Positions 16,712 through 24,779 of a DNA stretch of 64,000 bases are shown here, one piece after another. The position numbers and the translations under genes were made by a program. Below the pieces are notes generated by a model, which was given only the letters and a program-made list of their open reading frames with translations, searched no databases and was not told the DNA's origin. Within the stretch, counting starts at the first letter, position 1. Every line of letters begins with the position of its first letter. Origin of the DNA: Candidatus Saccharimonadota bacterium (lineage in GTDB: Bacteria; Patescibacteriota; Saccharimonadia; Saccharimonadales; Saccharimonadaceae); the NCBI GenBank assembly GCA_017431945.1, contig JAFRJZ010000026.1:18736-82735 (forward strand). Direction: 5' to 3'.

Positions 16712-17164
16712 TTAAACCTCCTTGTCTAGGCGTTGGTTGCGACGCTCGTAACGCTCTTTGCCGGTGTATTTGGTGGTAAAGAATTCTTTGACGATGGCTT
16801 CAAGTTGGTCGGGTTTTAGTTGGTCGGCGGAAAGACAGAGGACATTGGCATTGTTGTGCTCGCGACCTAGTTTGGCGCGCTCTTCATCTAATGGGTTAAC
16901 AGCGCGAATCTGCTTAAAGCGATTGGCTTGGATACAGACGCCAAATGACGAGCCGCAAATGAGAACACCAAAATTATGGTCGAGATCTTTGATAATATTG
17001 CGACAGACTAGAATCGCTGGGTCGTTGAAATCGTCGTTTTCGTCGTATTTAATAGGACCACAGTCTATGACCATCTCGATGTCAGGGAGTTTTTTAAGAA
17101 TGGGCAAAAGTGCCTCCTTAGCTTTAAAACCGCGGTGGTCGGCGCCGATAAAAATTCTACGCAT
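16712..17164 (-). CDS. rpiB: Ribose-5-phosphate isomerase B
   Basis: Isomerises ribose 5-phosphate and ribulose 5-phosphate. The 150-residue protein begins with GADHRGFKAKE and has LICGSSFGVCIQANRFKQIRAVN, which includes the active-site Cys and the phosphate-binding loop. The start at 17164 is directly adjacent to the gap stop. Confidence 0.9.
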   Translation of the reverse strand: MRRIFIGADHRGFKAKEALLPILKKLPDIEMVIDCGPIKYDENDDFNDPAILVCRNIIKDLDHNFGVLICGSSFGVCIQANRFKQIRAVNPLDEERAKLGREHNNANVLCLSADQLKPDQLEAIVKEFFTTKYTGKERYERRNQRLDKEV

Positions 17165-18178
17165 TTATTTATCCTTTCCAAAATCAACCGCCAGCTCAAC
17201 CAAGCGATTGGAGTAGCCCCATTCGTTATCGTACCAGGCGACGATTTTAATTAAATTACCGCCCACCACATTTGTTAATGGCAAATCGACAATTGCCGAG
17301 TGCGGGTCGCCCTTGAAGTCGCACGAGACTAGCTCGCGCTCGGTGACATCTAGGATGCCCTGATAATAAGGCTCCTCGGCCGCTTTTTTGAAAATCTTAT
17401 TAAGCTGAGCGATAGTAGTTTTTTTCTTGGTGACGGCGGTGATGTCGGCGAGCGATACAACTGGGGTGGGTACGCGAATGGAGAGGCCATCAAACTTGCC
17501 TTTGAGCGACGGAATAGTGAGGGTTGCGGACTTGGAGGCGCCGGTGGTAGTAGGAATGATATTCTCAGCGGCAGCGCGAGACTCGCGCAAATCCTTCGCC
17601 GGGGCATCTTGGAGTTTTTGTGAGGCGGTATAGGAGTGAACTGTAGTCATCAGGGCTTTTTCAATGCCGAGAGTGTCTTCCAAAACTTTCATCACTGGAG
17701 CAATACAGTTGGTAGTACAAGAGGCGTTACTGATAAGAACATCTTTGTCTTTGATGGCGTCATCATTGACACCGAGGACGACAGTCCTGACGGTGTTTCT
17801 AGGATCCTTCTTGGCGGGGGCGGAGAGAACGACTTTGCGGGCGCCAGCCTTGATGTGCTTCTTAGCCTGGTCGGGCTCATTGAGGTGGCCGCTACATTCC
17901 ATCACTACATCAACGCCGAGCTTTTTCCAGGGGAGGTTGAGCGGGTCACGCTCGTGAAAACAAGGGATAGTATGGCCATCAATGATTAAATTTTGCGTGT
18001 CATAAGTAACTTGACGATCGTAAATGCCATAGGAGGAGTCAAATTGGAGTAGTTGGGCTAGAGCTTCGTTGTCGTTAGGATCGTTGATAGCGATAATCTC
18101 AACATCGCGACGCTCAAAAGCAATCTTAAAGGCAGAGCGACCGATGCGCCCAAACCCGTTTATTACTACCTTTACCAT
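17165..18178 (-). CDS. gap: Glyceraldehyde-3-phosphate dehydrogenase
   Basis: Oxidises glyceraldehyde 3-phosphate to 1,3-bisphosphoglycerate. The 337-residue protein has the NAD-binding NGFGRIGR (8-15), Asp33 in the INDPND loop that favours NAD, the catalytic Cys154 (NASCTTNC) and the WYDNEWGYSNR tail. It leads the gap-rpiB-rpe-LOG operon. An AGGAGG precedes the start. Confidence 0.96.
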   Translation of the reverse strand: MVKVVINGFGRIGRSAFKIAFERRDVEIIAINDPNDNEALAQLLQFDSSYGIYDRQVTYDTQNLIIDGHTIPCFHERDPLNLPWKKLGVDVVMECSGHLNEPDQAKKHIKAGARKVVLSAPAKKDPRNTVRTVVLGVNDDAIKDKDVLISNASCTTNCIAPVMKVLEDTLGIEKALMTTVHSYTASQKLQDAPAKDLRESRAAAENIIPTTTGASKSATLTIPSLKGKFDGLSIRVPTPVVSLADITAVTKKKTTIAQLNKIFKKAAEEPYYQGILDVTERELVSCDFKGDPHSAIVDLPLTNVVGGNLIKIVAWYDNEWGYSNRLVELAVDFGKDK

Positions 18179-18248
18179 ATAAAATAAACCTCCTATTTTG
18201 CTTAAGTCTATTATAGCACAAAAATAAAGCCCCGCAAGGGCTTTTTAA

Positions 18249-18305
18249 ATATTGGACGGGTCCTGTCGCCACATTTTCCCCCAAGTGGCGCCACCCGTCC
18301 AGTAT
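18249..18305. repeat. Compact palindromic element behind rpsG
   Basis: TGGACGGGT...CGCCAC pairs with GTGGCG...ACCCGTCCA around TTTTCCCCCAA. It is the short form of the element in leuS (22025) and near 41763, lacking their inner insertion. The right arm ends at the rpsG stop codon, so it probably acts as the rpsL-rpsG terminator. Confidence 0.75.
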
Positions 18306-18779
18306 CTATCTAGCGAAGTGCGCGAAGGCGCGGTTTGCTTCGGCCATACGGTGGCAATCTTCTTTCTTCTTGAAGGCGGCACCAGTTTCGTTGTAGGCGT
18401 CAACGATTTCTAGTTCAAGGCGCTTAGTATAAGGCATACCTTTGCGCTCGCGCGCAGCCTGAACGAGCCAAGAGAAGGCAAAGTGAAGTTGCCTGTGGCC
18501 CGAAATCGGAAACGGAATTTGGTAGTTGGCGCCACCGACGCGGCGCGACTTGACCTCAAAATCAGGCGAAACATTAGCAATGGCTTTTTCTAGTACCTCA
18601 ACTGGGTTCTCGCTGTCTAATTTCTTGGCGGCGTTCTCAATAGCCGAATATACGGCACGCTCGGCGACTTGCTTCTTGCCGTTGAGCATGGATTTGTTAA
18701 TCAAACGCTGGACCAAGACCGACTGGTACTTGCGATCAGGTGAGACTTTGCGTTGTAATGATTTGGTAACTTTGCGCAT
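18306..18779 (-). CDS. rpsG: 30S ribosomal protein S7
   Basis: Primary 16S rRNA-binding protein of the small-subunit head. The 157-residue sequence has the family hallmarks LVQRLINKSMLNGKKQVAE and GGANYQIPFPISGHRQ. It follows rpsL by two bases. No fusA follows; the string ends here with a palindromic terminator, and tuf lies elsewhere in the window. Confidence 0.96.
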   Translation of the reverse strand: MRKVTKSLQRKVSPDRKYQSVLVQRLINKSMLNGKKQVAERAVYSAIENAAKKLDSENPVEVLEKAIANVSPDFEVKSRRVGGANYQIPFPISGHRQLHFAFSWLVQAARERKGMPYTKRLELEIVDAYNETGAAFKKKEDCHRMAEANRAFAHFAR

Positions 18780-18781
18780 AG

Positions 18782-19192
18782 TTAATCTCCTTTCTTGGCA
18801 CCATATTTAGAACGACCTTGTTTACGCCCCTGAACACCTTGTAGGTCAAGTGTGCCGCGGACAATATGATAACGAACACCTGGCAAATCAGGCACACGAC
18901 CACCGCGCACTAGCACCACAGCGTGCTCCTGCAAATTGTGACCTTCGCCACCGATGTAGGCCCAAACCTCCTGGCCATTGGTCAGGCGGACACGCGCGAC
19001 TTTGCGCATGGCGGAGTTTGGCTTCTTAGGTGTCTTGGTAGTAACTTTGATACAGACCCCACGCTTCAAAGGAGCAGATTGGCCATAACGGCGAGTCTTG
19101 AGCGTATTGACAATAGAGCCAAGCGCTGGCGCCTTAGACTTTTTGGCTGTCTTTTTGCGGGGTTTTCGAATCAACTGATTAATAGTTGGCAT
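18782..19192 (-). CDS. rpsL: 30S ribosomal protein S12
   Basis: Decoding-centre protein, 136 residues. [17 protein letters not shown] and [32 protein letters not shown] are fully conserved. The lysines where streptomycin-resistance changes usually occur have their normal form ([15 protein letters not shown]). The promoter is at 19277-19305. Confidence 0.97.
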   Translation of the reverse strand: MPTINQLIRKPRKKTAKKSKAPALGSIVNTLKTRRYGQSAPLKRGVCIKVTTKTPKKPNSAMRKVARVRLTNGQEVWAYIGGEGHNLQEHAVVLVRGGRVPDLPGVRYHIVRGTLDLQGVQGRKQGRSKYGAKKGD

Positions 19193-19276
19193 TGAAATTT
19201 CCTCTTAAATGGTTAATATTGATGGTGCCCAGATTATTTACAGCAATAATAACCCGAGCGTGAAACTCTTTAGATT

Positions 19277-19305
19277 ATTATAGCAAAAAAGGTTTGAGTT
19301 GACAA
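19277..19305 (-). promoter_or_regulatory. Promoter of rpsL-rpsG
   Basis: TTGTCA (19305-19300), a 17-base spacer and TATAAT (19282-19277), about 85 bases before the rpsL ATG. Confidence 0.75.
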
Positions 19306-19321
19306 GGGGAAATAAAAAAAG

Positions 19322-19362
19322 AAGTTTCGCGGTAGGTACCTTCGGCGCCGTGCGAAACTCCA
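19322..19362 (-). terminator. Terminator of nuclease-like gene, copy 2
   Basis: A hairpin with GAGTTTCGC and GCGAAACTTC ends is followed on the minus strand by TTTTTTT. It shares the core GCGCCGAAGGTAC with the terminator of copy 1. Confidence 0.75.
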
Positions 19363-19376
19363 ATAATTTAATTGTA

Positions 19377-19769
19377 TCAGATTAGAGTAGATATGTCAAT
19401 TACTTTCCCTTGCTTAGTGACCAATAGGAGTTTTTTAATTTGTTTTCTTGAGCGCATTTGATTGATAAGGAAGTTGCGAATTTTATCATTTTGGACTTTT
19501 TTAATACGAGATGTATCTATGATAATATTTTTAGATTGTCTTAATGCTTTTTTGATATTATGTTCTAGTGAATTGGCATTAGATGATTTTGGCGATTTTA
19601 TTTCAAACTCAACTTCGTTTACTAAAATATCAGCTGAATGTAGGTTTCCTTCAGGTAGAAACTCAACGCGATGCCCAGTTGATGCTAGAATTTCTGCGAC
19701 ACGAAATTCGTGTGACCAGGGTTTGCGTCCGGCTGAAATAATAATTTTACCTAATTTTTGATTTTTCAT
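19377..19769 (-). CDS. Standalone CdiA-C-terminal-type nuclease-like protein (copy 2)
   Basis: A 130-residue paralogue of the gene at 2495, starting MKNQKLGKI. The block ADILVNEVEFEIKSPKS, then NSLEHNIKKALRQSKNIIIDTSRI, again gives Asp, E-x-K and a helix with Q. Identity to copy 1 is strongest at the N-terminus and in this block. It has its own leaderless promoter and terminator, both homologous to those of copy 1. No adjacent immunity gene is visible. Alternatives are a defence nuclease or a regulatory RNA-binding protein. Confidence 0.55.
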   Translation of the reverse strand: MKNQKLGKIIISAGRKPWSHEFRVAEILASTGHRVEFLPEGNLHSADILVNEVEFEIKSPKSSNANSLEHNIKKALRQSKNIIIDTSRIKKVQNDKIRNFLINQMRSRKQIKKLLLVTKQGKVIDISTLI

Positions 19770-19776
19770 ACGCGAA

Positions 19777-19805
19777 AATGTAGCAAAAAGAAATCTAAAA
19801 AGCAA
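19777..19805 (-). promoter_or_regulatory. Leaderless promoter of nuclease-like gene, copy 2
   Basis: TTGCTT, 17 bases and TACATT, with seven bases to the ATG at 19769. The TTTTTGCTACATT core and the TTGAGCTCAAGCTTG just upstream recur at about 1114-1155. Confidence 0.65.
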
Positions 19806-19846
19806 GCTTGAGCTCAATACTTTATGAAAAATTTTTAAGAATGACG

Positions 19847-19920
19847 GAAGGCGAATGATGGGGGTTTGTGGGTGACTTGAACTAATAAATACTCACAAAA
19901 CCCCCATTACCTCGCCCTTC
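19847..19920. repeat. Palindromic element of the TGACTTGAA family (short form)
   Basis: Arms 19847-19870 and 19894-19920 are inverted copies with a few single-base indels (both contain GGGGGTTT...GTG). The core GGTGACTTGAACTAATAAATACT is related to the elements at 23372 and 37455 but lacks their inner hairpin. The right arm runs up to the stop codon of the broken surface protein. Confidence 0.8.
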
Positions 19921-20394
19921 TAAGACCCAGCTATACAACGTAATGAGAAGCCGTAAGACTTACTGCCGTAGTTTGACGGGCTGAAACTGCTAGCGTAGAA
20001 GTACAGTTGGTACGCGCGGTTACTAGTGTTGGCGGTACGCGACCAATAGCGGGTGAATTTACTCCTATCGTAGATCGAACCGCTGGCGTAGCCGGAATAG
20101 AGGAAGTTATTGGGATAATGGCGGAAACTGGCAGTTTTGGTGGTTGCGGAGGTAGTATCCATGGTACTAGCAAGATAGCCAAAAGAGCCCGCAGTACTAG
20201 TAGTATTACTAATTGGCAAAGACCAGTTATAAGGGCAGATAGAGCCAGTAGTAGCACCCGATGAAGGATTACGGCCAGCGGTAGCAGTGTACCAAGGATA
20301 ATAGACACCATAAGAGTAAATGTTATCGTTTTCAGAGGTTGGATTGGATGCAGGGGAGGCAATATTATCGTTGCGAAGAGCGTTAGTGGTGGTA
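19920..20394 (-). pseudogene. C-terminal remnant of a secreted surface protein
   Basis: This frame codes for NDNIYSYGVYYPWYTATAG, ICPYNWSLPIS, FRHYPNNFLYSGYASGS and a KSYGFSLRCIAGS end. It resembles the C-terminal domain of large Ser/Thr-rich surface proteins (FISUMP-like 'SICPxGWxLP' type, from memory). There is no start, signal peptide or N-terminal part; the frame enters directly behind the leuS stop codon. It may be decayed or a silent donor cassette for recombination with full-length copies elsewhere. Confidence 0.6.
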
Positions 20395-22827
20395 CTAGAT
20401 GACGATGTTGATGAGGTGGGCCTTACTAGGAATAATAATTTTCTTAGGCTTACCCGTGACGAATTTTTGGACATTAGGGTCGTTTAGGGCCAGGTCGGTG
20501 ATTTTTTCGGCGTCGTGGATTTCGCTGAGGGGGATTTGGAGGCGCGAGCGGAGTTTGCCGTTGACTTGAATGACAAATTCAACGGTGTCAGCAACGAGAT
20601 ATTTGGCGTCATAAGTCGGCCAAGTGTCGTCGGCATCTAAGTACTCTAACATTTCGCAAGCAAGATGAGGAGCAAAGGGTTTGAGGAGCTTAGCGAGCGC
20701 GATTAAATCTTCCTTTTCGGGAGTGGTCTTATAAAGCTCATTGACATACTCCATGAGAGCCGCGACGGCGGTGTTGAACGACTGGCGCCCTAGATCGTCG
20801 GTGACTTTTTTGATGGTTTTGTGGCGGACAGAAATGGTAATATGGTCTTCTTCGGGACGCTCCTCGGGCCTGTCGTCACAGGCCTCGTCGCTGCGTCCTC
20901 GTCGTAACTGCGGATGCCCCTCAGAAGACATATTACCCATTTCTGCCTCACCGCCAAAGCATAAACTCCAGCAACGATTTAGGAAGCGGTGGACGCCGCC
21001 GATGGCGTGGGGGTTCCAAGTAGCGTCTAGTTCATAAGGGCCGATAAACATCTCATAAGTACGGAGAGTGTCGGCGCCATAGCCACTATTGACAACCTCT
21101 AGCGGATCAACGACATTGCCTTTGCTTTTGCTCATCTTCTTGCCATCTGGGGCATTAATATAACCGTTATATAATAACTTTTTAATTGGCTCGCGGAAGG
21201 GTAAGTAGCCTTGGTCGGCAAAGAATTTACACCAAAAACGAATATAAAGTAGGTGCGCTACCGCGTGGTCGGCGCCACAATAAATATCAAGTGGTTCCCA
21301 ATATTTGATGGCGTCAGGATCCCAAGCGTGTTTGTCGTCGTGTGGGCTGGCATAACGCCAAAGATACCAACTAGAGCAGGCGTAGCCGTCCAAAGTGTCA
21401 GTTTCGCGCGTCATTTCCTCACCGTCAATTTTAACTTTGAGCCAGTCCTTAGCCTTGGCGAGGGCACTGTGGCCGGTATTGTCGGGCTGGTAATCTTCGA
21501 CTTCAGGAATCATGACCGGTAATTGGTCTTCGGGGATGGGGTGAGGATTACCATCTTTGTCATAAGCGATAGGAATCGGGCAACCCCAATAGCGTTGACG
21601 CGAAATCAGCCAATCGCGCATGCGATAATTGATTTTCTTTTCGCCAAATTTATCAAAATCACAGAAGTCGGCTTCAACGATAGGTAGATCAAACTTTTCG
21701 GCAAATTCGCGGTCGCGCTCATCATAAGCTGGCACTGCCATGATAGCGCCAGTACCATAACCCATTAATACATAGTCGGAAATCCAGATAGGGATTTGCT
21801 CTTTGGTGGCGGGGTTAATGGCATAACTGCCAGTGAAAACGCCGGTTTTTTGTTTGTTTTCTTGACGTTCGATTTCGGATTTTTTCAAAGACTCGGTGCG
21901 GTATTTGTCAACTTGTTGGCGGGTTTTTTCATTGACTAATTTGGAAACTAATGGATGTTCGGGGGCGAGAACTAAGAATGTCGCACCGTAAATGGTGTCG
22001 GGCCTAGTGGTGAATACTGAGATATACGGCGCAGGGCCTGCCGCCACATGTTCCCCCACCGTGCTCACTTCGTTGCGCGCGGCGGGGGTCCCCCAAGTGG
22101 CGTCACCCGCGCCTGTATTAGCAACCTCAAAATCAATCACGGCGCCTTCACTGCGGCCGATCCAGTTTTTTTGCATTACCTTGATCTTGTCGGGCCAGTC
22201 GAGAGAGTCAATGTCGTTTAATAATTCATCAGCGTAGGCGGTGATTTTGAAGAACCATTGTTTCATTTTTTTCTTTTCAACTTCGTGGCCACAGCGCCAG
22301 CAACGACCGTTCTCAACCTGCTCGTTAGCAAGTACGGTCTGGTCTACTGGGCACCACCACTGATACGATTCTTTTTGGTAGGCTAGGCCCTTTTTGTAGA
22401 GTTGCAAGAAACACCATTGAGTCCAGCGGTAATATTCGGGATCAGAAGTATTGATTTCGCGTGACCAGTCAATAGCAAAGCCGAGAGTTTTGGCTTGATT
22501 GCGGAAATTATCAATATTGGTCTTGGTAGCGGACTGGGGTGAGATGCCGGTTTTGATGGCATAATTCTCGGCTGGTAAGCCAAAAGTGTCATAACCAAAG
22601 GGGCGTAAAACATTTAAACCTTTTTGGGCATAATAACGAGCGAGGACATCTACGATCGTAAAATTGCGCACATGACCGACATGAAGCCCAGCACCGCTGG
22701 GGTATGGAAACATCTCGGCGAGGAACATTTTGTCTTTTTTGCTATCCTCAGTAGCCTTAAAGGCCTCGGTATCGGCCCAAATTTTTTGCCATTTTTGCTC
22801 AATTTTTAACGGATCGTATCTATTCAT
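20395..22827 (-). CDS. leuS: Leucyl-tRNA synthetase
   Basis: Class I synthetase charging tRNA-Leu. HVGH (49-52) and KMSKS (564-568) form the ATP site, and the CP1 editing region lies between them. Two palindromic elements (20829-20945 and 22025-22118) sit in frame, one in the C-terminal part and one near the editing domain. The gene ends normally (KAHLINIVI). A TATAAT box ends seven bases before the ATG. Confidence 0.96.
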   Translation of the reverse strand: MNRYDPLKIEQKWQKIWADTEAFKATEDSKKDKMFLAEMFPYPSGAGLHVGHVRNFTIVDVLARYYAQKGLNVLRPFGYDTFGLPAENYAIKTGISPQSATKTNIDNFRNQAKTLGFAIDWSREINTSDPEYYRWTQWCFLQLYKKGLAYQKESYQWWCPVDQTVLANEQVENGRCWRCGHEVEKKKMKQWFFKITAYADELLNDIDSLDWPDKIKVMQKNWIGRSEGAVIDFEVANTGAGDATWGTPAARNEVSTVGEHVAAGPAPYISVFTTRPDTIYGATFLVLAPEHPLVSKLVNEKTRQQVDKYRTESLKKSEIERQENKQKTGVFTGSYAINPATKEQIPIWISDYVLMGYGTGAIMAVPAYDERDREFAEKFDLPIVEADFCDFDKFGEKKINYRMRDWLISRQRYWGCPIPIAYDKDGNPHPIPEDQLPVMIPEVEDYQPDNTGHSALAKAKDWLKVKIDGEEMTRETDTLDGYACSSWYLWRYASPHDDKHAWDPDAIKYWEPLDIYCGADHAVAHLLYIRFWCKFFADQGYLPFREPIKKLLYNGYINAPDGKKMSKSKGNVVDPLEVVNSGYGADTLRTYEMFIGPYELDATWNPHAIGGVHRFLNRCWSLCFGGEAEMGNMSSEGHPQLRRGRSDEACDDRPEERPEEDHITISVRHKTIKKVTDDLGRQSFNTAVAALMEYVNELYKTTPEKEDLIALAKLLKPFAPHLACEMLEYLDADDTWPTYDAKYLVADTVEFVIQVNGKLRSRLQIPLSEIHDAEKITDLALNDPNVQKFVTGKPKKIIIPSKAHLINIVI
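20829..20945. repeat. In-frame palindromic element 1 in leuS
   Basis: Arms 20829-20851 and 20923-20945 are inverted copies over 23 bases with two balanced one-base shifts (CAGAAATG(G)GTAATATG(G)TCTTCT). The core GGGACGCTCCTCGGGCCTG plus an inner CCTGT/ACAGG hairpin belongs to the gatA/uvrB type, read in a different frame. Confidence 0.87.
22025..22118. repeat. In-frame palindromic element 2 in leuS
   Basis: ATACGGCGC...CCGCCAC pairs with GTGGCGTC...GCGCCTGTAT. Inside lies CCCCCACCGTGCTCACTTCGTTGCG...GGGGG, almost the same as at 41763-41850. It encodes a GDATWGTPAARNEVSTVGEH peptide. Confidence 0.82.
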
Positions 22828-22867
22828 AGAGATAATTATAACATATTTTAGGGATTTATGATATTCT

Positions 22868-23380
22868 ATGGGTATGGTTTTAAAAGTAGTATTACATAAT
22901 ATCCGCTCAGTCTATAATGTAGGGGCGATTCTCAGAACTTGTGAAGGGTTTGGGGTGGATGAGGTAGTGCTGTCGGGGTATACGCCGCGCTATGACGATA
23001 AAGAATTATTACCGCACTTAAGAGATAAATTAAATAAGCAGATTGCAAAAACTGCACTGGGGGCCGAAAAGCTTTTGAATATTTATGCGTCGGGTGATAT
23101 ATTTGCGAATTTAACAGAGTGGAAAAAACAGGATTATAAGATAGTAGGGTTAGAGAATAATATTCAGGATACGAGATTAAGACGTCTAAATGAGCCGGGA
23201 TTGAAAGATGAGATTGACGAAAAAGTAGTGCTAATTTTAGGTGAAGAGGTGAACGGAATTGATCAAAAATTATATGAATTAATTGATGTTTTTGTGGAGA
23301 TTCCAATGCGAGGTAAAAAAGAATCTTTCAATGTATCAGTAGCAGCTGGGATTGCGATCTATACACTAAATGAAAGTTAA
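22868..23380 (+). CDS. TrmH/SpoU-family RNA methyltransferase
   Basis: A 170-residue SPOUT methyltransferase that 2'-O-methylates ribose in tRNA or rRNA. Motif 1 (LHNIRSVYNVGAILRTCEGFGVDEVVLSG), motif 2 (VVLILGEEVNGI) and motif 3 (IPMRGKKESFNVSVAAGIAIY) are present; there is no extra RNA-binding domain. It is divergent from leuS. Its last codons and stop form one arm of the palindromic element at 23372-23489. Confidence 0.87.
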   Translation: MGMVLKVVLHNIRSVYNVGAILRTCEGFGVDEVVLSGYTPRYDDKELLPHLRDKLNKQIAKTALGAEKLLNIYASGDIFANLTEWKKQDYKIVGLENNIQDTRLRRLNEPGLKDEIDEKVVLILGEEVNGIDQKLYELIDVFVEIPMRGKKESFNVSVAAGIAIYTLNES

Positions 23381-23489
23381 TAAGTAATTTTGTTCGTGGC
23401 TTGAATTGAAAAAATGCTCCCTTACGGGTGGCATTTTTTCAATTCAAATCTGACTTAACAAATACTCACAAAATTACTTATTAACTTTC
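23372..23489. repeat. Palindromic element of the TGACTTGAA family with perfect unique arms
   Basis: The outer arms 23372-23393 and 23468-23489 are perfect inverted copies (22 of 22); the left arm contains the last two codons and stop of the methyltransferase. An inner stem 23401-23417/23431-23447 is perfect over 17 bases. Linkers TCGTGGC and ATCTGACTTAACAAATACTC are shared with the copy at 37455. It probably also terminates both convergent genes. Confidence 0.92.
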
Positions 23490-23491
23490 GC

Positions 23492-24715
23492 CTAGCTTAG
23501 TTCGATGTCGTCTTCTTCCTCTTCATCTTTGCGGCGGCGCTTGGCGGCGACGAGGATGATGATACCGGCGGTGGCGGTGGCAGCGCTGACGCTGAGGAGC
23601 GAGGCAAGGAGAGCGGTGTCAGCATTAGAGGACTTGCTGGTATCGTAGGAATCAATGGCGCCTTGTGGCTCGACATTGTTGGAGTTGGCATCGCCAGAGT
23701 TGGTGGAGTCACTATTGCCACTATTGTTGGTACTGGCAAAGCCACGGGTCGGGCTAGTGGTGATCGTACGAGTGGAAGCGCCTTGGTTAGCGCCAGTTTC
23801 GGTGACGGCGCTACCGCTAACTGTGATGCCGGTGACGGTGCCAGACTTAGTGATGCCATTATCGGTGTAGGAAATAGTAACGGAAGTTTGGCCGGCAGTC
23901 AAAGGATTACCACCGTTGACTGTATATTGGCCATCAGTCAGCAAGACTTGCTTACCGTCGCTATAAACCGCATAGATGGTAAGACCGTCGGTATTGAAGT
24001 AGTTGCCGGGAGCGTATTGTGTCTGAGTGGGAGTACCAGAAATGGTAAGGCTACTGAGAGTAATAGCGTCATTAGCAGTAGCGGTGACGGTAACAGTGTT
24101 TTGATAAATCGCATTTTGGACGGTAGTCGGAGGTAAGACACCAAAAGTCAGCGTAGTAGTGTCAGCGCTGGCTGTGGTGTGGGTGCGTTTAAGATTCAAG
24201 GTATTATAGGTACTACCATTAACGGTCGGCAATGGACGATAGTTGGTAGCATCAAGGGCAAAACCCCAACCACCAGTGGTAGGATTTTGTTCAAAAGCAG
24301 CTTGTCTTTGGACCTTAGTGATAGACGGAATATATTCAGAAGAAGTGTAATATAAGGTGTTGGTAGAGCCGGCAGTCTGGCTCTCGGACATCTGCATAGA
24401 TAGAGTATAACCATTGGCACTGTTGGTAGTGACAGAAACTGTAGCGTTACTAGAATAGAAAACACCTGGAGTTAAATCGTTATCACTATTGAAGGTGACG
24501 AGGGGTGAACCGGTAATAGAAATGGAGCTGGGAACGACTAGGTTAACGGTAGTGTTACAAGAAGCGCTACTAGTACCGCTACTAGAGCAGTCAACGGCGC
24601 TCGCATCAGAGCCAGCTAGGCCCATGGTCGTCAGCAAACCAGCTAAGATTAACAAGCTAAAAGCAGGAAACATCACATTATTAGCTGTTTGGTGTTTGTT
24701 GTGACCTTTACGCAT
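23492..24715 (-). CDS. Secreted, C-terminally anchored Ig-like surface protein
   Basis: A 407-residue protein with an N-terminal signal segment (FPAFSLLILAGLLTTMGLAGSDASA), a Ser/Thr/Asn-rich region, a Big_3-like domain (about residues 220-305; LTISGTPTQTQY...YAVYSDGKQVLL...TVSYTDNG type), a low-complexity stalk, a C-terminal membrane helix and a KRRRKDEEEEDD tail. No LPXTG motif is seen, so it is probably held by the membrane helix. The role may be host contact or adhesion. Confidence 0.75.
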   Translation of the reverse strand: MRKGHNKHQTANNVMFPAFSLLILAGLLTTMGLAGSDASAVDCSSSGTSSASCNTTVNLVVPSSISITGSPLVTFNSDNDLTPGVFYSSNATVSVTTNSANGYTLSMQMSESQTAGSTNTLYYTSSEYIPSITKVQRQAAFEQNPTTGGWGFALDATNYRPLPTVNGSTYNTLNLKRTHTTASADTTTLTFGVLPPTTVQNAIYQNTVTVTATANDAITLSSLTISGTPTQTQYAPGNYFNTDGLTIYAVYSDGKQVLLTDGQYTVNGGNPLTAGQTSVTISYTDNGITKSGTVTGITVSGSAVTETGANQGASTRTITTSPTRGFASTNNSGNSDSTNSGDANSNNVEPQGAIDSYDTSKSSNADTALLASLLSVSAATATAGIIILVAAKRRRKDEEEEDDIELS

Positions 24716-24779
24716 ATCCTTATTATATAGTACATTCTAAAAAAACACAACCACTTTTTTGGACTTTTTTTAAAAAGTT

